DNA of 64,000 nucleotides from JAHKLT01 sp046197865 (GCF_046197865.1 NZ_CP166990.1:496001-560000), one strand, 5' to 3'; shown: positions 54,694 to 62,874, numbered from the stretch's first letter. A program made the numbers and translations. The notes: a model not told the origin generated them from the letters alone.

Positions 54694-54863
54694 TGAATAA
54701 TTATATTGTTGATTATCAAGAAGGTAATAAAATTATTGCTACTACTATTGAAGCTGAGTCTTATGATGATGCTGAAAAAGAAGCTAAAAAGCTTATGAAT
54801 AGTTTAAATCTGAATAAAAGAGCTATAAGAAATATTATTGATGTTCGAGAGGAATTATCATGA
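54693..54863 (+). CDS. Hypothetical early protein (56 residues)
   Basis: MNNYIVDYQEGNKIIATTIE with a helical second half (DDAEKEAKKLMNSL). The N-terminal strand-turn-strand and 'A-x-S-Y-D-D-A' helix resemble small single-domain phage proteins of the DUF-type 'beta-hairpin plus helix'. Overlaps its neighbours at both ends; GGAGG lies upstream. Confidence 0.65.
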   Translation: MNNYIVDYQEGNKIIATTIEAESYDDAEKEAKKLMNSLNLNKRAIRNIIDVREELS

Positions 54864-55093
54864 GTAGTTTGCAGATTTTAGAGGAGTATGAACACAGTTT
54901 ATTAGCTGAATTTGATAATTTCTGTATAAAAACAGATTTTGACCAGTTAAATAAGGAACGAGAAGAAGCAGGATTACCAACATTAGATTTTAATCAAAGT
55001 TTAGTTGTTAAGTCTTATTTTGAAGTGCTTAATGAGGATAAATATCAGGCTTTATTAGTGTTGAAGAAGGATTATATTGAAAAGGGGGAATGA
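54860..55093 (+). CDS. Hypothetical helical early protein (77 residues)
   Basis: MSSLQILEEYEHSLLAEFDN; overlaps the preceding stop as ATGA with GAGG upstream. Mostly helical and acidic. No family recognised. Confidence 0.65.
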   Translation: MSSLQILEEYEHSLLAEFDNFCIKTDFDQLNKEREEAGLPTLDFNQSLVVKSYFEVLNEDKYQALLVLKKDYIEKGE

Positions 55094-55099
55094 ATTTTT

Positions 55100-55558
55100 A
55101 TGGATAATTGTGAATTACAAGTTGTTTTATGTAAACATAAGAAATGGAGAGAAACACTAGGTTTAGAAGGTGAGCGTGCAAACTTAGAGGATGCAAACTT
55201 AAGAGGTGCAAACTTAGAGGATGCAAACTTAAGAGGTGCAAACATATTTAGAGCAACATTATCAGGATCAACTATGATTAATGTTAATATTGATTTTCCT
55301 AGTATTCCTGTAAGTTGTGGTGGTTTAAATTATACTATTGATAAAAAAATGAGTGGTCAATTGTTGTATCATGTTATGAACCTTATGAAATATAGTAATA
55401 TGGATTTAGACTCTTATTTTAAGGATGGTGCTTTTGATTTGGTTAATAATGGTCATTTACAGAAAAGGCATGGTTTAAAAAATATTAAAAAACCTAAAAC
55501 TGAAGAAAAACCTCGAGCATATTGTACTATTCATCCTTATAAAGGGAGAGGATTATGA
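55100..55558 (+). CDS. Pentapeptide-repeat protein
   Basis: A 152-residue protein. About residues 26-51 are A(N/D)LxxA pentapeptides (ANLEDANLRG repeated twice, then ANIFRATLSG), which would form a short right-handed quadrilateral helix. The C-terminal 90 residues are unrelated and basic. The repeat is encoded by a nearly perfect 30-bp DNA duplication, so copy number may vary. Some long pentapeptide proteins mimic DNA; this one is too short to infer that. Confidence 0.75.
   Translation: MDNCELQVVLCKHKKWRETLGLEGERANLEDANLRGANLEDANLRGANIFRATLSGSTMINVNIDFPSIPVSCGGLNYTIDKKMSGQLLYHVMNLMKYSNMDLDSYFKDGAFDLVNNGHLQKRHGLKNIKKPKTEEKPRAYCTIHPYKGRGL
55177..55245 (+). repeat. 30-bp tandem DNA repeat in the pentapeptide gene
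   Basis: The unit, built from TGCAAACTTAGAGGA and TGCAAACTTAAGAGG, occurs twice in a row with no base change, followed by a partial third TGCAAAC. Unit length is a multiple of 3, so expansion or loss keeps the frame and changes two pentapeptides at a time. Confidence 0.85.
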
Positions 55559-56127
55559 GTTTTGTTCCTCCTTCATGGTTTGATGGACTATTATGGTTCA
55601 TGGGTCATGAAATATTGGTTTTAATATTGTTATGTGTTTTAGGATTAATAATAGTAGGTTTAATATCACAAATATCTGAAGATGGTGGTGCTGTTGTAGG
55701 AATGGTTTTAATAATTGTAATATTGGTTGCTACTCCTGTTGTTACTAGTTATTGGTGGTATAGTGATTATGAAGTTCCTTCTGTTCAAGAAAAGGTCATT
55801 ACGGTTCAGGAATGGCAACCTCGACCCGGAATATCAACTAATGATATGGGTATGATGGTTGTTGATAATGCTGATGATTTAATGCTTGTTACCTCTGAGG
55901 GTGAGGGTTTTTATAATACTGAGAATTTCTTTTTTAGGAAGTTTGAAACAAGAGATATTCTTTCTGAGTTAAAAGAAGGTGGTACTTATAAGATTAAGTA
56001 TTATGGTTGGAGAGAAGGTTTTAATAGTGGTTTTCCTAATTTGTTAGAGGTTACTGAGGTTGTTGATGAAACTAATGTTACTAATAAAACAGTTAGTGAT
56101 TATTTTGGAACACAATTAACAGCATGA
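55555..56127 (+). CDS. Membrane protein with extracytoplasmic domain
   Basis: A 190-residue protein: two hydrophobic helices (about residues 18-38 and 48-68), then a domain of about 120 residues with beta-like segments (FFFRKFETRDILSELKEGG, YKIKYYGWREGF). ATG overlaps the previous stop. Function unknown; could act at the membrane during infection. Confidence 0.65.
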   Translation: MSFVPPSWFDGLLWFMGHEILVLILLCVLGLIIVGLISQISEDGGAVVGMVLIIVILVATPVVTSYWWYSDYEVPSVQEKVITVQEWQPRPGISTNDMGMMVVDNADDLMLVTSEGEGFYNTENFFFRKFETRDILSELKEGGTYKIKYYGWREGFNSGFPNLLEVTEVVDETNVTNKTVSDYFGTQLTA

Positions 56128-56174
56128 GAAAATTAAATATAAAAAAAATAAAATTAAATGGAGATTGATTAATT

Positions 56175-56765
56175 ATGGTTAGATTAGTAGAGCAAGAAAA
56201 GAAAAAAGAACAAGCAGAAGATATAATAACAAGTAGGTTATTCCTTAACAGTATTAAATCATGGTTTAATGATACTGGTGTTTTTTGTAGTGTTAAAAGT
56301 GTAGGTAAAATATATGATAAAAAGAATGGTGGAAAAGGAGTAGCAGTTAAATTAAATATCCTTGACATGAGTAAATGTAGGGGAAGAGTAATTGACGATA
56401 AAGGTGAAGTTGTTCAGATTGAAGATGATGAAGGTGAAATGAAGGATGAAATACAAATTGTAAATGATCCTGAAGAAGTAACTTTCTTTTATAATGTAGG
56501 TAAATTGAAAGATAATCCTGATGAGTTCCAATTAAATCCATTATCTAGTGCTTATCCATTAGTTAAATATGCTTTCTTGGAGTCTGAATTAATTGAAGAA
56601 GATACTAAAAAGAATATTGTTTTTAATCATGAGGAATTAAAAGAAGCATTAGTTGATTTGGAATTCATGGCTAAAATGGAGTTAAAAAAAGTTGATGGTT
56701 TAACTCCTTATCCTAGGTTAATTCCTGTTCCTGTTAGTGAAGTTGAAGCTGAAGTAGTAGAATAA
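56175..56765 (+). CDS. Hypothetical DNA-metabolism-associated protein
   Basis: A 196-residue protein directly upstream of the MCM helicase. A beta-rich core (GVFCSVKSVGKIYD, KGVAVKLNILDMSKCRG, then VTFFYNVGKLKDNPDEFQL) and an acidic C-terminal tail (EVEAEVVE) are reminiscent of single-stranded DNA-binding proteins with an OB-like fold and acidic tip. That is inference from layout and neighbour; I recognise no family. Confidence 0.6.
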   Translation: MVRLVEQEKKKEQAEDIITSRLFLNSIKSWFNDTGVFCSVKSVGKIYDKKNGGKGVAVKLNILDMSKCRGRVIDDKGEVVQIEDDEGEMKDEIQIVNDPEEVTFFYNVGKLKDNPDEFQLNPLSSAYPLVKYAFLESELIEEDTKKNIVFNHEELKEALVDLEFMAKMELKKVDGLTPYPRLIPVPVSEVEAEVVE

Positions 56766-56811
56766 TTTTTAATATTCTGCTATTTTTTCCCTTTGTAAGG
56801 TAATAAAGAAA

Positions 56812-58782
56812 TTGAATAATAAAGAAATAATACATAAATTAATTAATGAAGAGTATATTGATGAATTAGATGTTTTAAAAAGATATGATTATCCTACTCT
56901 TTTAAATATTGATTATTTATTATTATCTGATAAAATCAATGAACTTAATACTTTTCTTAAAGAACATGATAAAATGTTTAAATTAGATTCTTCTTTCTTA
57001 GTTTTACTTGAAGAGGTTGAGGAAGAAATTAATAAAGGTAGGAGTGTTAGGAATAAGGTTAATATTCGTTTGTTTAATATTCCTGAAACTGATAAGCTTC
57101 ATAATCTTGATACTGTTAATAATGGTGATTTTGTGAGTGTTGTTGCTATGGTTAAAACTATTAGTGGTATTGATGCTACTTTGAAAACTGCTGTTTTTGA
57201 GTGTCGTGGTTGTATGAGGTTGCATACTATGGAAATTAATAATAATGCTGGTAATCTTGTTGTTCCTACTTATTGTGTTGAGTGTGGAGGTAAATCTTTC
57301 ACTATTGTTGATGATGAATGTGAATATAATAATCAACAATGGTTAAAACTTGAAGAACCTTTAGATATGAGGGTTGATGGTTCTACTCGTGAGATTAAAG
57401 CTTATATGAGTGATTATTTGGCTTCTCCTTATCATAATGTTAAGCCTGGTGATGTTGTTAATGTGTATGGTGAATTTACTATTGTTAAAAAGGATAAATC
57501 AAACGATTATAGTTTTTTAATTAATATTCATAATATTCATACTGTTGATAATGAGTATGATGATTTAAATATTACTGATAAAGAAAAAGAAGAAATTATT
57601 AAATTTAGTAAGTATCCTGATGTTTTTAATCGTTTTGTTAGTAATGTTGCTCCTAATGTTTATTGTCATGATGAAATTAAAGAAGGTTTAGTGTTACAAT
57701 TGTTTGAAGGTTCTTGTAATCCTAATAGTAATGGTTTGGAGAGAGAGCAAATTCATATTTTATTGATTGGTGACCCTGGTCTTGGTAAATCTCAAATTTT
57801 GCAAGGTGTTAGTCGTAAAGCTCCTAAGTGTATTAATATTAGTGGAACTGGTACTAGTGAGACTGGTTTAACTAGTACTGCTGTTCGTGATGAATTAACT
57901 GGGAGTTGGAGTCTTGAGGCTGGTGCTGTTGTACTTGCTAATGGTGGTTTATTAACTATTGATGAGTATGATAAGACTAGTCCTAAAATTCAGAAGAGTC
58001 TTAATGAACCTATGGAGCAATTAATTGTTAGTTCTAGTAAGGCTGGTTTGGTTCAGACTATGACTGCTCGTACTAGTATTTTATCTGCTGCAAATCCTAA
58101 ATTTGGTAAGTTTGATAAATTTAAAACTTTGAGGGAGCAGATGAATATTCCTGAATCTAATTTGTCAAGATATGATCTTGTTTTTGCTTTGGAAGATAAG
58201 ATTGATGAGGATAATGATCGTGATATGGCTTTGAATATTTTGAATAATAATTTTGGTGATGGTTTGGAAATGGATACTGGTTTTTTTAAGAAGTATATTG
58301 CTTATGCTAAGGCTAATATTCGTCCTGTTTTGACTAGTGGTGCTAAGGAGATTATTGCTGAGTTTTATGTTAGTACTCGTCAATCTGCTTTGGAGTCTGA
58401 TGAAGGTAAACCTATTACTTTAAGAGATTTGAAGGCTATTGAAAGATTAACTGTTGCTTTTGCTAAGGTTGAGTTAAATAGTCATGCTAGTTATCGTCAT
58501 GCTGAGGAGGCTATTCGTGTTTATAATAATAGTTTAAGAAGTATTGGTCTTGAACCTGAAACTGCTGGTGAGATGAGTGGTATTAAATCTAATGAGGAGA
58601 ATGATTTTATTAAGTTTGCTGAGGAATTGATTAATGAAGAAAAAGATTTATATGGTGATAATTTAGGTGTTAATAGTGTTAATGATGTTAAAAGTGCTTT
58701 GGGTATGAAATTGTTGGGTTCTAGGTATGATGTTGAGGAGATTTTTAGTATTGCTTATAGTAATATTTATGATGAAAAGTAA
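56812..58782 (+). CDS. mcm: MCM replicative helicase
   Basis: A 656-residue viral MCM helicase that would unwind DNA at the viral origin. N-terminal zinc site C131-x2-C134 ... C155-x2-C158; AAA+ core with Walker A GDPGLGKS (320-327), Walker B LTIDEYDK (L381-D384-E385; Tyr replaces the usual Phe) and arginine finger SRYD (R453). A C-terminal winged-helix-like part follows. Start is TTG 56812 after GTAAGG. Length is typical, and all catalytic motifs are intact. It suggests replication by a host-like machinery. Confidence 0.95.
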   Translation: MNNKEIIHKLINEEYIDELDVLKRYDYPTLLNIDYLLLSDKINELNTFLKEHDKMFKLDSSFLVLLEEVEEEINKGRSVRNKVNIRLFNIPETDKLHNLDTVNNGDFVSVVAMVKTISGIDATLKTAVFECRGCMRLHTMEINNNAGNLVVPTYCVECGGKSFTIVDDECEYNNQQWLKLEEPLDMRVDGSTREIKAYMSDYLASPYHNVKPGDVVNVYGEFTIVKKDKSNDYSFLINIHNIHTVDNEYDDLNITDKEKEEIIKFSKYPDVFNRFVSNVAPNVYCHDEIKEGLVLQLFEGSCNPNSNGLEREQIHILLIGDPGLGKSQILQGVSRKAPKCINISGTGTSETGLTSTAVRDELTGSWSLEAGAVVLANGGLLTIDEYDKTSPKIQKSLNEPMEQLIVSSSKAGLVQTMTARTSILSAANPKFGKFDKFKTLREQMNIPESNLSRYDLVFALEDKIDEDNDRDMALNILNNNFGDGLEMDTGFFKKYIAYAKANIRPVLTSGAKEIIAEFYVSTRQSALESDEGKPITLRDLKAIERLTVAFAKVELNSHASYRHAEEAIRVYNNSLRSIGLEPETAGEMSGIKSNEENDFIKFAEELINEEKDLYGDNLGVNSVNDVKSALGMKLLGSRYDVEEIFSIAYSNIYDEK

Positions 58783-58850
58783 TACTTTTTTTCACTTGAA
58801 GTAATACCTCGACAAAAAGAGAGTGTGTCTCACTCTATCTTAACATCCGT

Positions 58851-58902
58851 GTATACGGGTTACCCGTATGATTTTACCCGTGTTACCCGTATATACGGGT
58901 AT
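58851..58902. promoter_or_regulatory. Cluster of five ACCCGTA/TACGGGT boxes (operator candidate)
   Basis: ATACGGGTTACCCGTAT (58853-58869) is a perfect 8-bp dyad around T; ACCCGTG stands alone at 58876-58882; ACCCGTATATACGGGT (58885-58900) is a perfect 16-bp palindrome. This G+C-rich cluster lies 48-100 bases before a ribbon-helix-helix gene. Spacing between dyad centres is about 32 bp (three helix turns). Confidence 0.65.
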
Positions 58903-58949
58903 TAAGAAGATGATTCATATATACAATTTTTTAAAAAATGGAGAAAAAA

Positions 58950-59423
58950 ATGGTAAAAAAAAGATTAGAATTATCAATTGAAGAAGGTTTATTGAAAAAA
59001 GCTAAAAAAGATATTCCTAATTTAAGTAAATTTATGGAAGATATGTTACATGAGTATTTTGATTGTGATGATAAAGAAGGGCATATGTTAAGAGCTAAAA
59101 AATCAAGATATGAAGATGAAATGAAACAAATAAGAACACAAATAGCTGTTATTGATGAGATGTTGTTTAATCGTGAGCATAAAGAAACACTTGATAATGA
59201 AGAAGTAAATCGTGTTTGGATAAAACTCATTGGTTTTAAGATAAATGGTATGAATATAACAGACACTTTATTAATTGAAGGAGTTGAAGTATTAGGATTA
59301 GAAAGTATTGATGAATTAAATAGTATGTTAGAAACATTGAGTAAAAATAAATCATCGTTAGATGGATTAAAATTAAGAAAAGATTATGAGTATGCACAAG
59401 AGCAATACAATTTACTAAAATAA
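58950..59423 (+). CDS. Ribbon-helix-helix plus coiled-coil regulator
   Basis: About 157 residues. ATG 58950, with GGAG 6 bases upstream, is preferred to an in-frame ATG at 58938. Residues 2-38 (VKKRLELSIEEGLLKKAKK, then NLSKFMEDMLHEYF) fit an RHH domain; a coiled coil (about 45-75) and a C-terminal helical part follow. The ACCCGTA/TACGGGT operator cluster directly upstream suggests autoregulation. Confidence 0.72.
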   Translation: MVKKRLELSIEEGLLKKAKKDIPNLSKFMEDMLHEYFDCDDKEGHMLRAKKSRYEDEMKQIRTQIAVIDEMLFNREHKETLDNEEVNRVWIKLIGFKINGMNITDTLLIEGVEVLGLESIDELNSMLETLSKNKSSLDGLKLRKDYEYAQEQYNLLK

Positions 59424-59435
59424 TAGAGATCAGTT

Positions 59436-59630
59436 ATGTATGAAAAAGTAGAAACAAGGTGGAAATGTCGTAAATGTGGTTGTGAGGAGAATATATGGGA
59501 TATGATGAAAACTCATCGTAATCCCTTAATAGATTTTAAAGGTTTGAAACAATTAACTACTAGTAAAATTAAGATGTTGAAACCTGAGGTTTTTGATGGT
59601 AAATTCACAGAAAGAGCAGGTGAAATTTAA
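59436..59630 (+). CDS. Small zinc-binding protein (64 residues)
   Basis: MYEKVETRWKCRKCGCEE: a CxxCxC motif near the N terminus and a later H; probably binds one zinc ion. Function unknown. Same operon as the neighbours. Confidence 0.6.
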   Translation: MYEKVETRWKCRKCGCEENIWDMMKTHRNPLIDFKGLKQLTTSKIKMLKPEVFDGKFTERAGEI

Positions 59631-59636
59631 ATAGTC

Positions 59637-59984
59637 ATGTATGAGTTAGATTTATCTTTGAAGGATTTGAATAAGGTTTTAAAGTATGTGTCTTTTAAAA
59701 CAAAGAATTATTATGAGTTATATGAGTTAAGAAAACATATAGGGGATTGTTTTTTTGAGGCAATAGGTTTGACTGATGAGGAAGTGGAATTAAAGGAATA
59801 TGAAATACTTGATGCTTGGTCTATACTTCCTACAAAGAAATATGTTGGACTCAAATTCACTAATAATCTTCAAATCACAATAGATCAATTAGAATTATTA
59901 AAATTGTATGGTTTTAATTGTTTGTATTATGATGAAGGTTTAGTGTTTATGTTTAGGGTGAAAATTGAGGAGGGAATTTTTTAA
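59637..59984 (+). CDS. Hypothetical early protein (115 residues)
   Basis: MYELDLSLKDLNKVLKYVSF start; alpha/beta pattern with no recognised motif. Six bases after the zinc gene and 5 before the terminase-like gene. Confidence 0.6.
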   Translation: MYELDLSLKDLNKVLKYVSFKTKNYYELYELRKHIGDCFFEAIGLTDEEVELKEYEILDAWSILPTKKYVGLKFTNNLQITIDQLELLKLYGFNCLYYDEGLVFMFRVKIEEGIF

Positions 59985-59989
59985 AGGTT

Positions 59990-60676
59990 ATGATTGAATT
60001 TGAATTAACAAATAGGCAATATGAGTATATTGAAGATGATAGTAGGGAATTATTATTGTATGGTGGAGCTAATAGTGGGCGAACAATTTTTGCTATTACT
60101 AAAACTATTATTTGTGCATTACAAGGTGTTAATAAAACAATTATTGTAGTAACTAAAAATAGAAATCCAAAAATAATAATTAATGATTTTAAAAATGAAT
60201 TAAATAAAAAAGAGATTGATTATGAGTATGATATAATTAATAATATTATTTTATTAGGAAATAATAGTGAAATTAGGTTCATATCTCGTATTGATGATTG
60301 TATTCATAATGGGCAGTATGATATTGTTTATATTGAAAATGAGATTGATGATAAATATAATCAATTAACAAAAAAAGAGTATGGTCGATTAATAAGAACA
60401 ATTAAACCAGTAGGTCAGATGTTGTTAGTTACTAATCCTTCTGAGACTAATCATTGGATTTATAAGTATTTTATTAAAAATCCATCAGAGGATAGTAATG
60501 CTATTCATTGGTATTATAAAAATAATAGTTTTCTTCCTGAAGAAGTAATTGAATATTTTGATAATTTATGTCGTTGGGATGAAAAATTGTATCATAAATA
60601 TGGTGATGGAAGTTGGAGTGAAATCACTTATTATGTTAAAAATATTGATACTGGTGAAACTAAGAGGGTTGTTTAA
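59990..60676 (+). CDS. Terminase-like ATPase fragment with altered Walker A
   Basis: A 228-residue protein that aligns with the ATPase half of this virus's own TerL from residue 5 on: FELTNRQYEYI against WILTDKQAEHI, GGANSGRT (25-32) against GSAGSGKT (same positions), TIFAxTKTI, YDIVYIENE against LDFIYVEQA, MLLVxxPxxTxHWxYxYF, and KYGDGSWSEI against KYSAGKWGKL. The C-terminal nuclease is missing exactly at the domain edge. Walker A lysine 31 is arginine and Walker B 'EQ/EE' reads 'EN/E', so hydrolysis is probably impaired. Placed 8 bases before the ERCC4 nuclease. Confidence 0.85.
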   Translation: MIEFELTNRQYEYIEDDSRELLLYGGANSGRTIFAITKTIICALQGVNKTIIVVTKNRNPKIIINDFKNELNKKEIDYEYDIINNIILLGNNSEIRFISRIDDCIHNGQYDIVYIENEIDDKYNQLTKKEYGRLIRTIKPVGQMLLVTNPSETNHWIYKYFIKNPSEDSNAIHWYYKNNSFLPEEVIEYFDNLCRWDEKLYHKYGDGSWSEITYYVKNIDTGETKRVV

Positions 60677-60684
60677 ATAGAATT

Positions 60685-61362
60685 ATGGGTAAAAAAGTTG
60701 ATGTTTTAATTGATAGTCGTGAGGGTAAGCGAATAGAGTTTGCCCAAGACTACTTTAAAGAAAAAGGTTTGAAAACAAGTGTAAAAAGGTTAGATGTAGC
60801 TGATTATGTTTATAAAGATAAAGTGGCTGTGGAATATAAGACCGCAGAAGACTATTTAAGTAGTATATTAGATGGTCGTTTATTTAAACAGTCTAAGAGA
60901 ATGCAACAGTATCCTTATAATGTAATACTTGTTAAAGGTAATGTTAATAATGCTTTGTCATGGGTTGAAAGAGCAAGAATAGCTAATGGTAAAAAGATGC
61001 CGAGTGCTACTAATAGTGAGTATTTAGGTAGTTTATCTTCATTGTTTATTAATGGTCAGGCTGTGATTAATGTTATTACAAGGAAACAAGCTTTTGAGTT
61101 AATGTGGAGGATATTTCTTAAATCAGATAAAGAGAAGACTGAAAGTGTTGAAAGACCTGAACATAAGTTAAAGAATAAACCTGCTACTTATTTAACTTGT
61201 GCTGATTATGTGGGTAAAAATACTGCTTTATTAGTTACTAAAGAGTTGAATATTACTTGTTTAGAAGAATTACTAAATATTAAAAGGGAAGACTTGTTAG
61301 AGATTAAAGGAATTAAAGAAAAAACAGCAGACAGAATATTAACTGCAATATATGGAGGATAA
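60685..61362 (+). CDS. XPF/ERCC4-type structure-specific nuclease
   Basis: A 225-residue nuclease with C-terminal helix-hairpin-helix DNA-binding motifs. The ERCC4 core reads VAVEYKTAEDYLSSILDGR: the family ERKxxxD motif appears as EYKTAED, with Tyr for Arg. Upstream D-S-R-E-G matches the conserved first metal site. The C terminus (TCLEELLNIKREDLLEIKG, IKEKTADRIL) has two HhH motifs. No helicase domain, like Hef's C-terminal half alone. Likely processes branched DNA during viral replication or packaging. Confidence 0.88.
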   Translation: MGKKVDVLIDSREGKRIEFAQDYFKEKGLKTSVKRLDVADYVYKDKVAVEYKTAEDYLSSILDGRLFKQSKRMQQYPYNVILVKGNVNNALSWVERARIANGKKMPSATNSEYLGSLSSLFINGQAVINVITRKQAFELMWRIFLKSDKEKTESVERPEHKLKNKPATYLTCADYVGKNTALLVTKELNITCLEELLNIKREDLLEIKGIKEKTADRILTAIYGG

Positions 61363-61379
61363 AAAAATAGGATCAAGTT

Positions 61380-61661
61380 ATGAATGGTGATGATTTTGAG
61401 GCTAAAAGGTTAGAAATGATAGCTGATTATGAAGATGATAAAATGGTTGAAATGTTAGGTAAATTCGATACAGATTTGAAAAAGTTTAGAGTGATAAATA
61501 AAGAGAGTGGGGAGGAGGTTACTCCTTCTTCTTTATTTGATGTTGATGGGGATTTTGCTTTGTTGAGTAATGGTTTGTTAGTTATTATTGGTCGTGGTAG
61601 GGTTTTTGTTGGTTTTAGTGAGGAAGGAATGAAAAAATATAGGATTGAGTGGTTAAATTGA
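61380..61661 (+). CDS. Tandem paralog 1 of a small beta-rich family
   Basis: A 93-residue protein. Residues 38-93 share a pattern with the next two genes: F-R-V-I-(N/D)-K-x-S/T-G-E-x-V/L-T-P, then F-A-L/I-x-x-x-G-x-L and a terminal Y-R-I-E-W-(L). The extra N-terminal 35 residues are acidic and helical. Unknown function. Confidence 0.7.
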   Translation: MNGDDFEAKRLEMIADYEDDKMVEMLGKFDTDLKKFRVINKESGEEVTPSSLFDVDGDFALLSNGLLVIIGRGRVFVGFSEEGMKKYRIEWLN

Positions 61662-61861
61662 GGGGTTTTCGTGTTTTTGATAAAGTTACTGGTGAGGAAT
61701 TGACTCCTAAGGATTTAGCAATACGACATGGTTTGAAATATGCTATTATGTTTAAAGAAATGGCTGTTACTAATAATGGTGAGTTAGTGTTGATTAATAG
61801 TGGTTGTTTAACTTATATTAGTGATATTAAGGATTATAGGATTGAGTGGTGTTCTGAATGA
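61658..61861 (+). CDS. Tandem paralog 2 of a small beta-rich family
   Basis: About 67 residues; start at TTG 61658 (overlapping the previous stop as TTGA) or GTG 61649. FRVFDKVTGEELTPKDL, then AVTNNGELVLINSG and YRIEW, clearly related to the flanking genes. Its stop overlaps the next ATG. Confidence 0.68.
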   Translation: MRGFRVFDKVTGEELTPKDLAIRHGLKYAIMFKEMAVTNNGELVLINSGCLTYISDIKDYRIEWCSE

Positions 61862-62055
61862 AATTTAAAGTGATTGATAAGGTTACTGGTGAAACAGTCA
61901 CTCCACAAGATATTGGTGCTGATATGGATTTTCGTCCTTGTGAGTTTGATATGGGTAGTTTTGCAATCTTAGATGACGGTGGTTTAGTGTGTCTTAATAA
62001 TAGTGGTAGGACTTTTCATTTAGATAGTGAAAGGTTTAAAGTGGAGTTTTTATAA
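61858..62055 (+). CDS. Tandem paralog 3 of a small beta-rich family
   Basis: A 65-residue protein: FKVIDKVTGETVTPQDIG, then FAILDDGGLVCLNNSG and FKVEFL. Third copy in a row of the same module; start overlaps the previous stop (ATGA), stop overlaps the next start (TAATG). Confidence 0.7.
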   Translation: MKFKVIDKVTGETVTPQDIGADMDFRPCEFDMGSFAILDDGGLVCLNNSGRTFHLDSERFKVEFL

Positions 62056-62216
62056 TGATTGAGATAAGTAATATTTTATCAATTATTGCTTGGATTTGTT
62101 TTGGAGTTATGTGGGGTATGAATATTTCATATCATAAATATTTACCTTTTCATTATTATTCATTATTTGGTTTAATAGGTTTAATTGTTTTAGGTGTGAG
62201 ATTATGGTTTATTTAA
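62055..62216 (+). CDS. Two-helix membrane protein (53 residues)
   Basis: MIEISNILSIIAWICFGVMW, a His/Tyr loop (YHKYLPFHYY), then a second helix (SLFGLIGLIVLGVRLW). ATG overlaps the previous stop. Function unknown; could be a holin- or exclusion-type protein. Confidence 0.65.
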   Translation: MIEISNILSIIAWICFGVMWGMNISYHKYLPFHYYSLFGLIGLIVLGVRLWFI

Positions 62217-62235
62217 TAGTGGAGATGGTTGTCTG

Positions 62236-62688
62236 ATGACTAATGATTATGTTTCATGTAATGCTAAGGATTTCAAAGGTTTTTTTACTGAAAGAGATAG
62301 TAATGAGTTTAAGAATACTGATGTCAAAATATATTATAAGAATATTGAATTGTTAATTCAGAAAAAACTTCATTTATTATATACTGACCAAATAGCTAAT
62401 GATTTCTTTATAGAGCAATTTACTGGATTAATAAGAAGTTTATTTGAATATCCTGTTAATGTTGAAACAAAAGTATTATATTTTGATGAGAATTGTTCTG
62501 ATGGATATGTTACTGTTGTTATAAGTCGAAAAGATGATTATTCTATTGTGTCTAATCATTTAAATTGTTTATCTAAATGTGAAATAAGAATATATGATTT
62601 TGAAATGAATTTATCATTCCGGTTAAGTGATTTTAAAAGATATAGAGGAATGCCACATTATGAAAAAGACAAGGAGTTAAAAGAATGA
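62236..62688 (+). CDS. Hypothetical early protein (150 residues)
   Basis: MTNDYVSCNAKDFKGFFTER start, GGAG upstream. Alpha/beta pattern; the last segment is SFRLSDFKRYRGMPHYEKD. Stop overlaps the next ATG. No family recognised. Confidence 0.6.
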   Translation: MTNDYVSCNAKDFKGFFTERDSNEFKNTDVKIYYKNIELLIQKKLHLLYTDQIANDFFIEQFTGLIRSLFEYPVNVETKVLYFDENCSDGYVTVVISRKDDYSIVSNHLNCLSKCEIRIYDFEMNLSFRLSDFKRYRGMPHYEKDKELKE

Positions 62689-62867
62689 GTTATAATTGTC
62701 CTTATTGTGGTTATAAACTTTTTAAAACATATTTAAGACAAATGTGTAATGTAAGTAGGGAATGGTATGGTGCAAGAGTGCCTTGCTCTTCTTGTAATAA
62801 AATAATTCATGTTGTCGAACATAGGACTGTTAAGTATGGTTTAGAGAAAACAACAGAGGAGTCTTAG
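62685..62867 (+). CDS. Small zinc-finger protein (60 residues)
   Basis: MSYNCPYCGYKLF with a second pair in VPCSSCNK; probably one four-cysteine zinc site. AAGGAG precedes the ATG. Function unknown. Confidence 0.65.
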   Translation: MSYNCPYCGYKLFKTYLRQMCNVSREWYGARVPCSSCNKIIHVVEHRTVKYGLEKTTEES

Positions 62868-62874
62868 ATTTATT

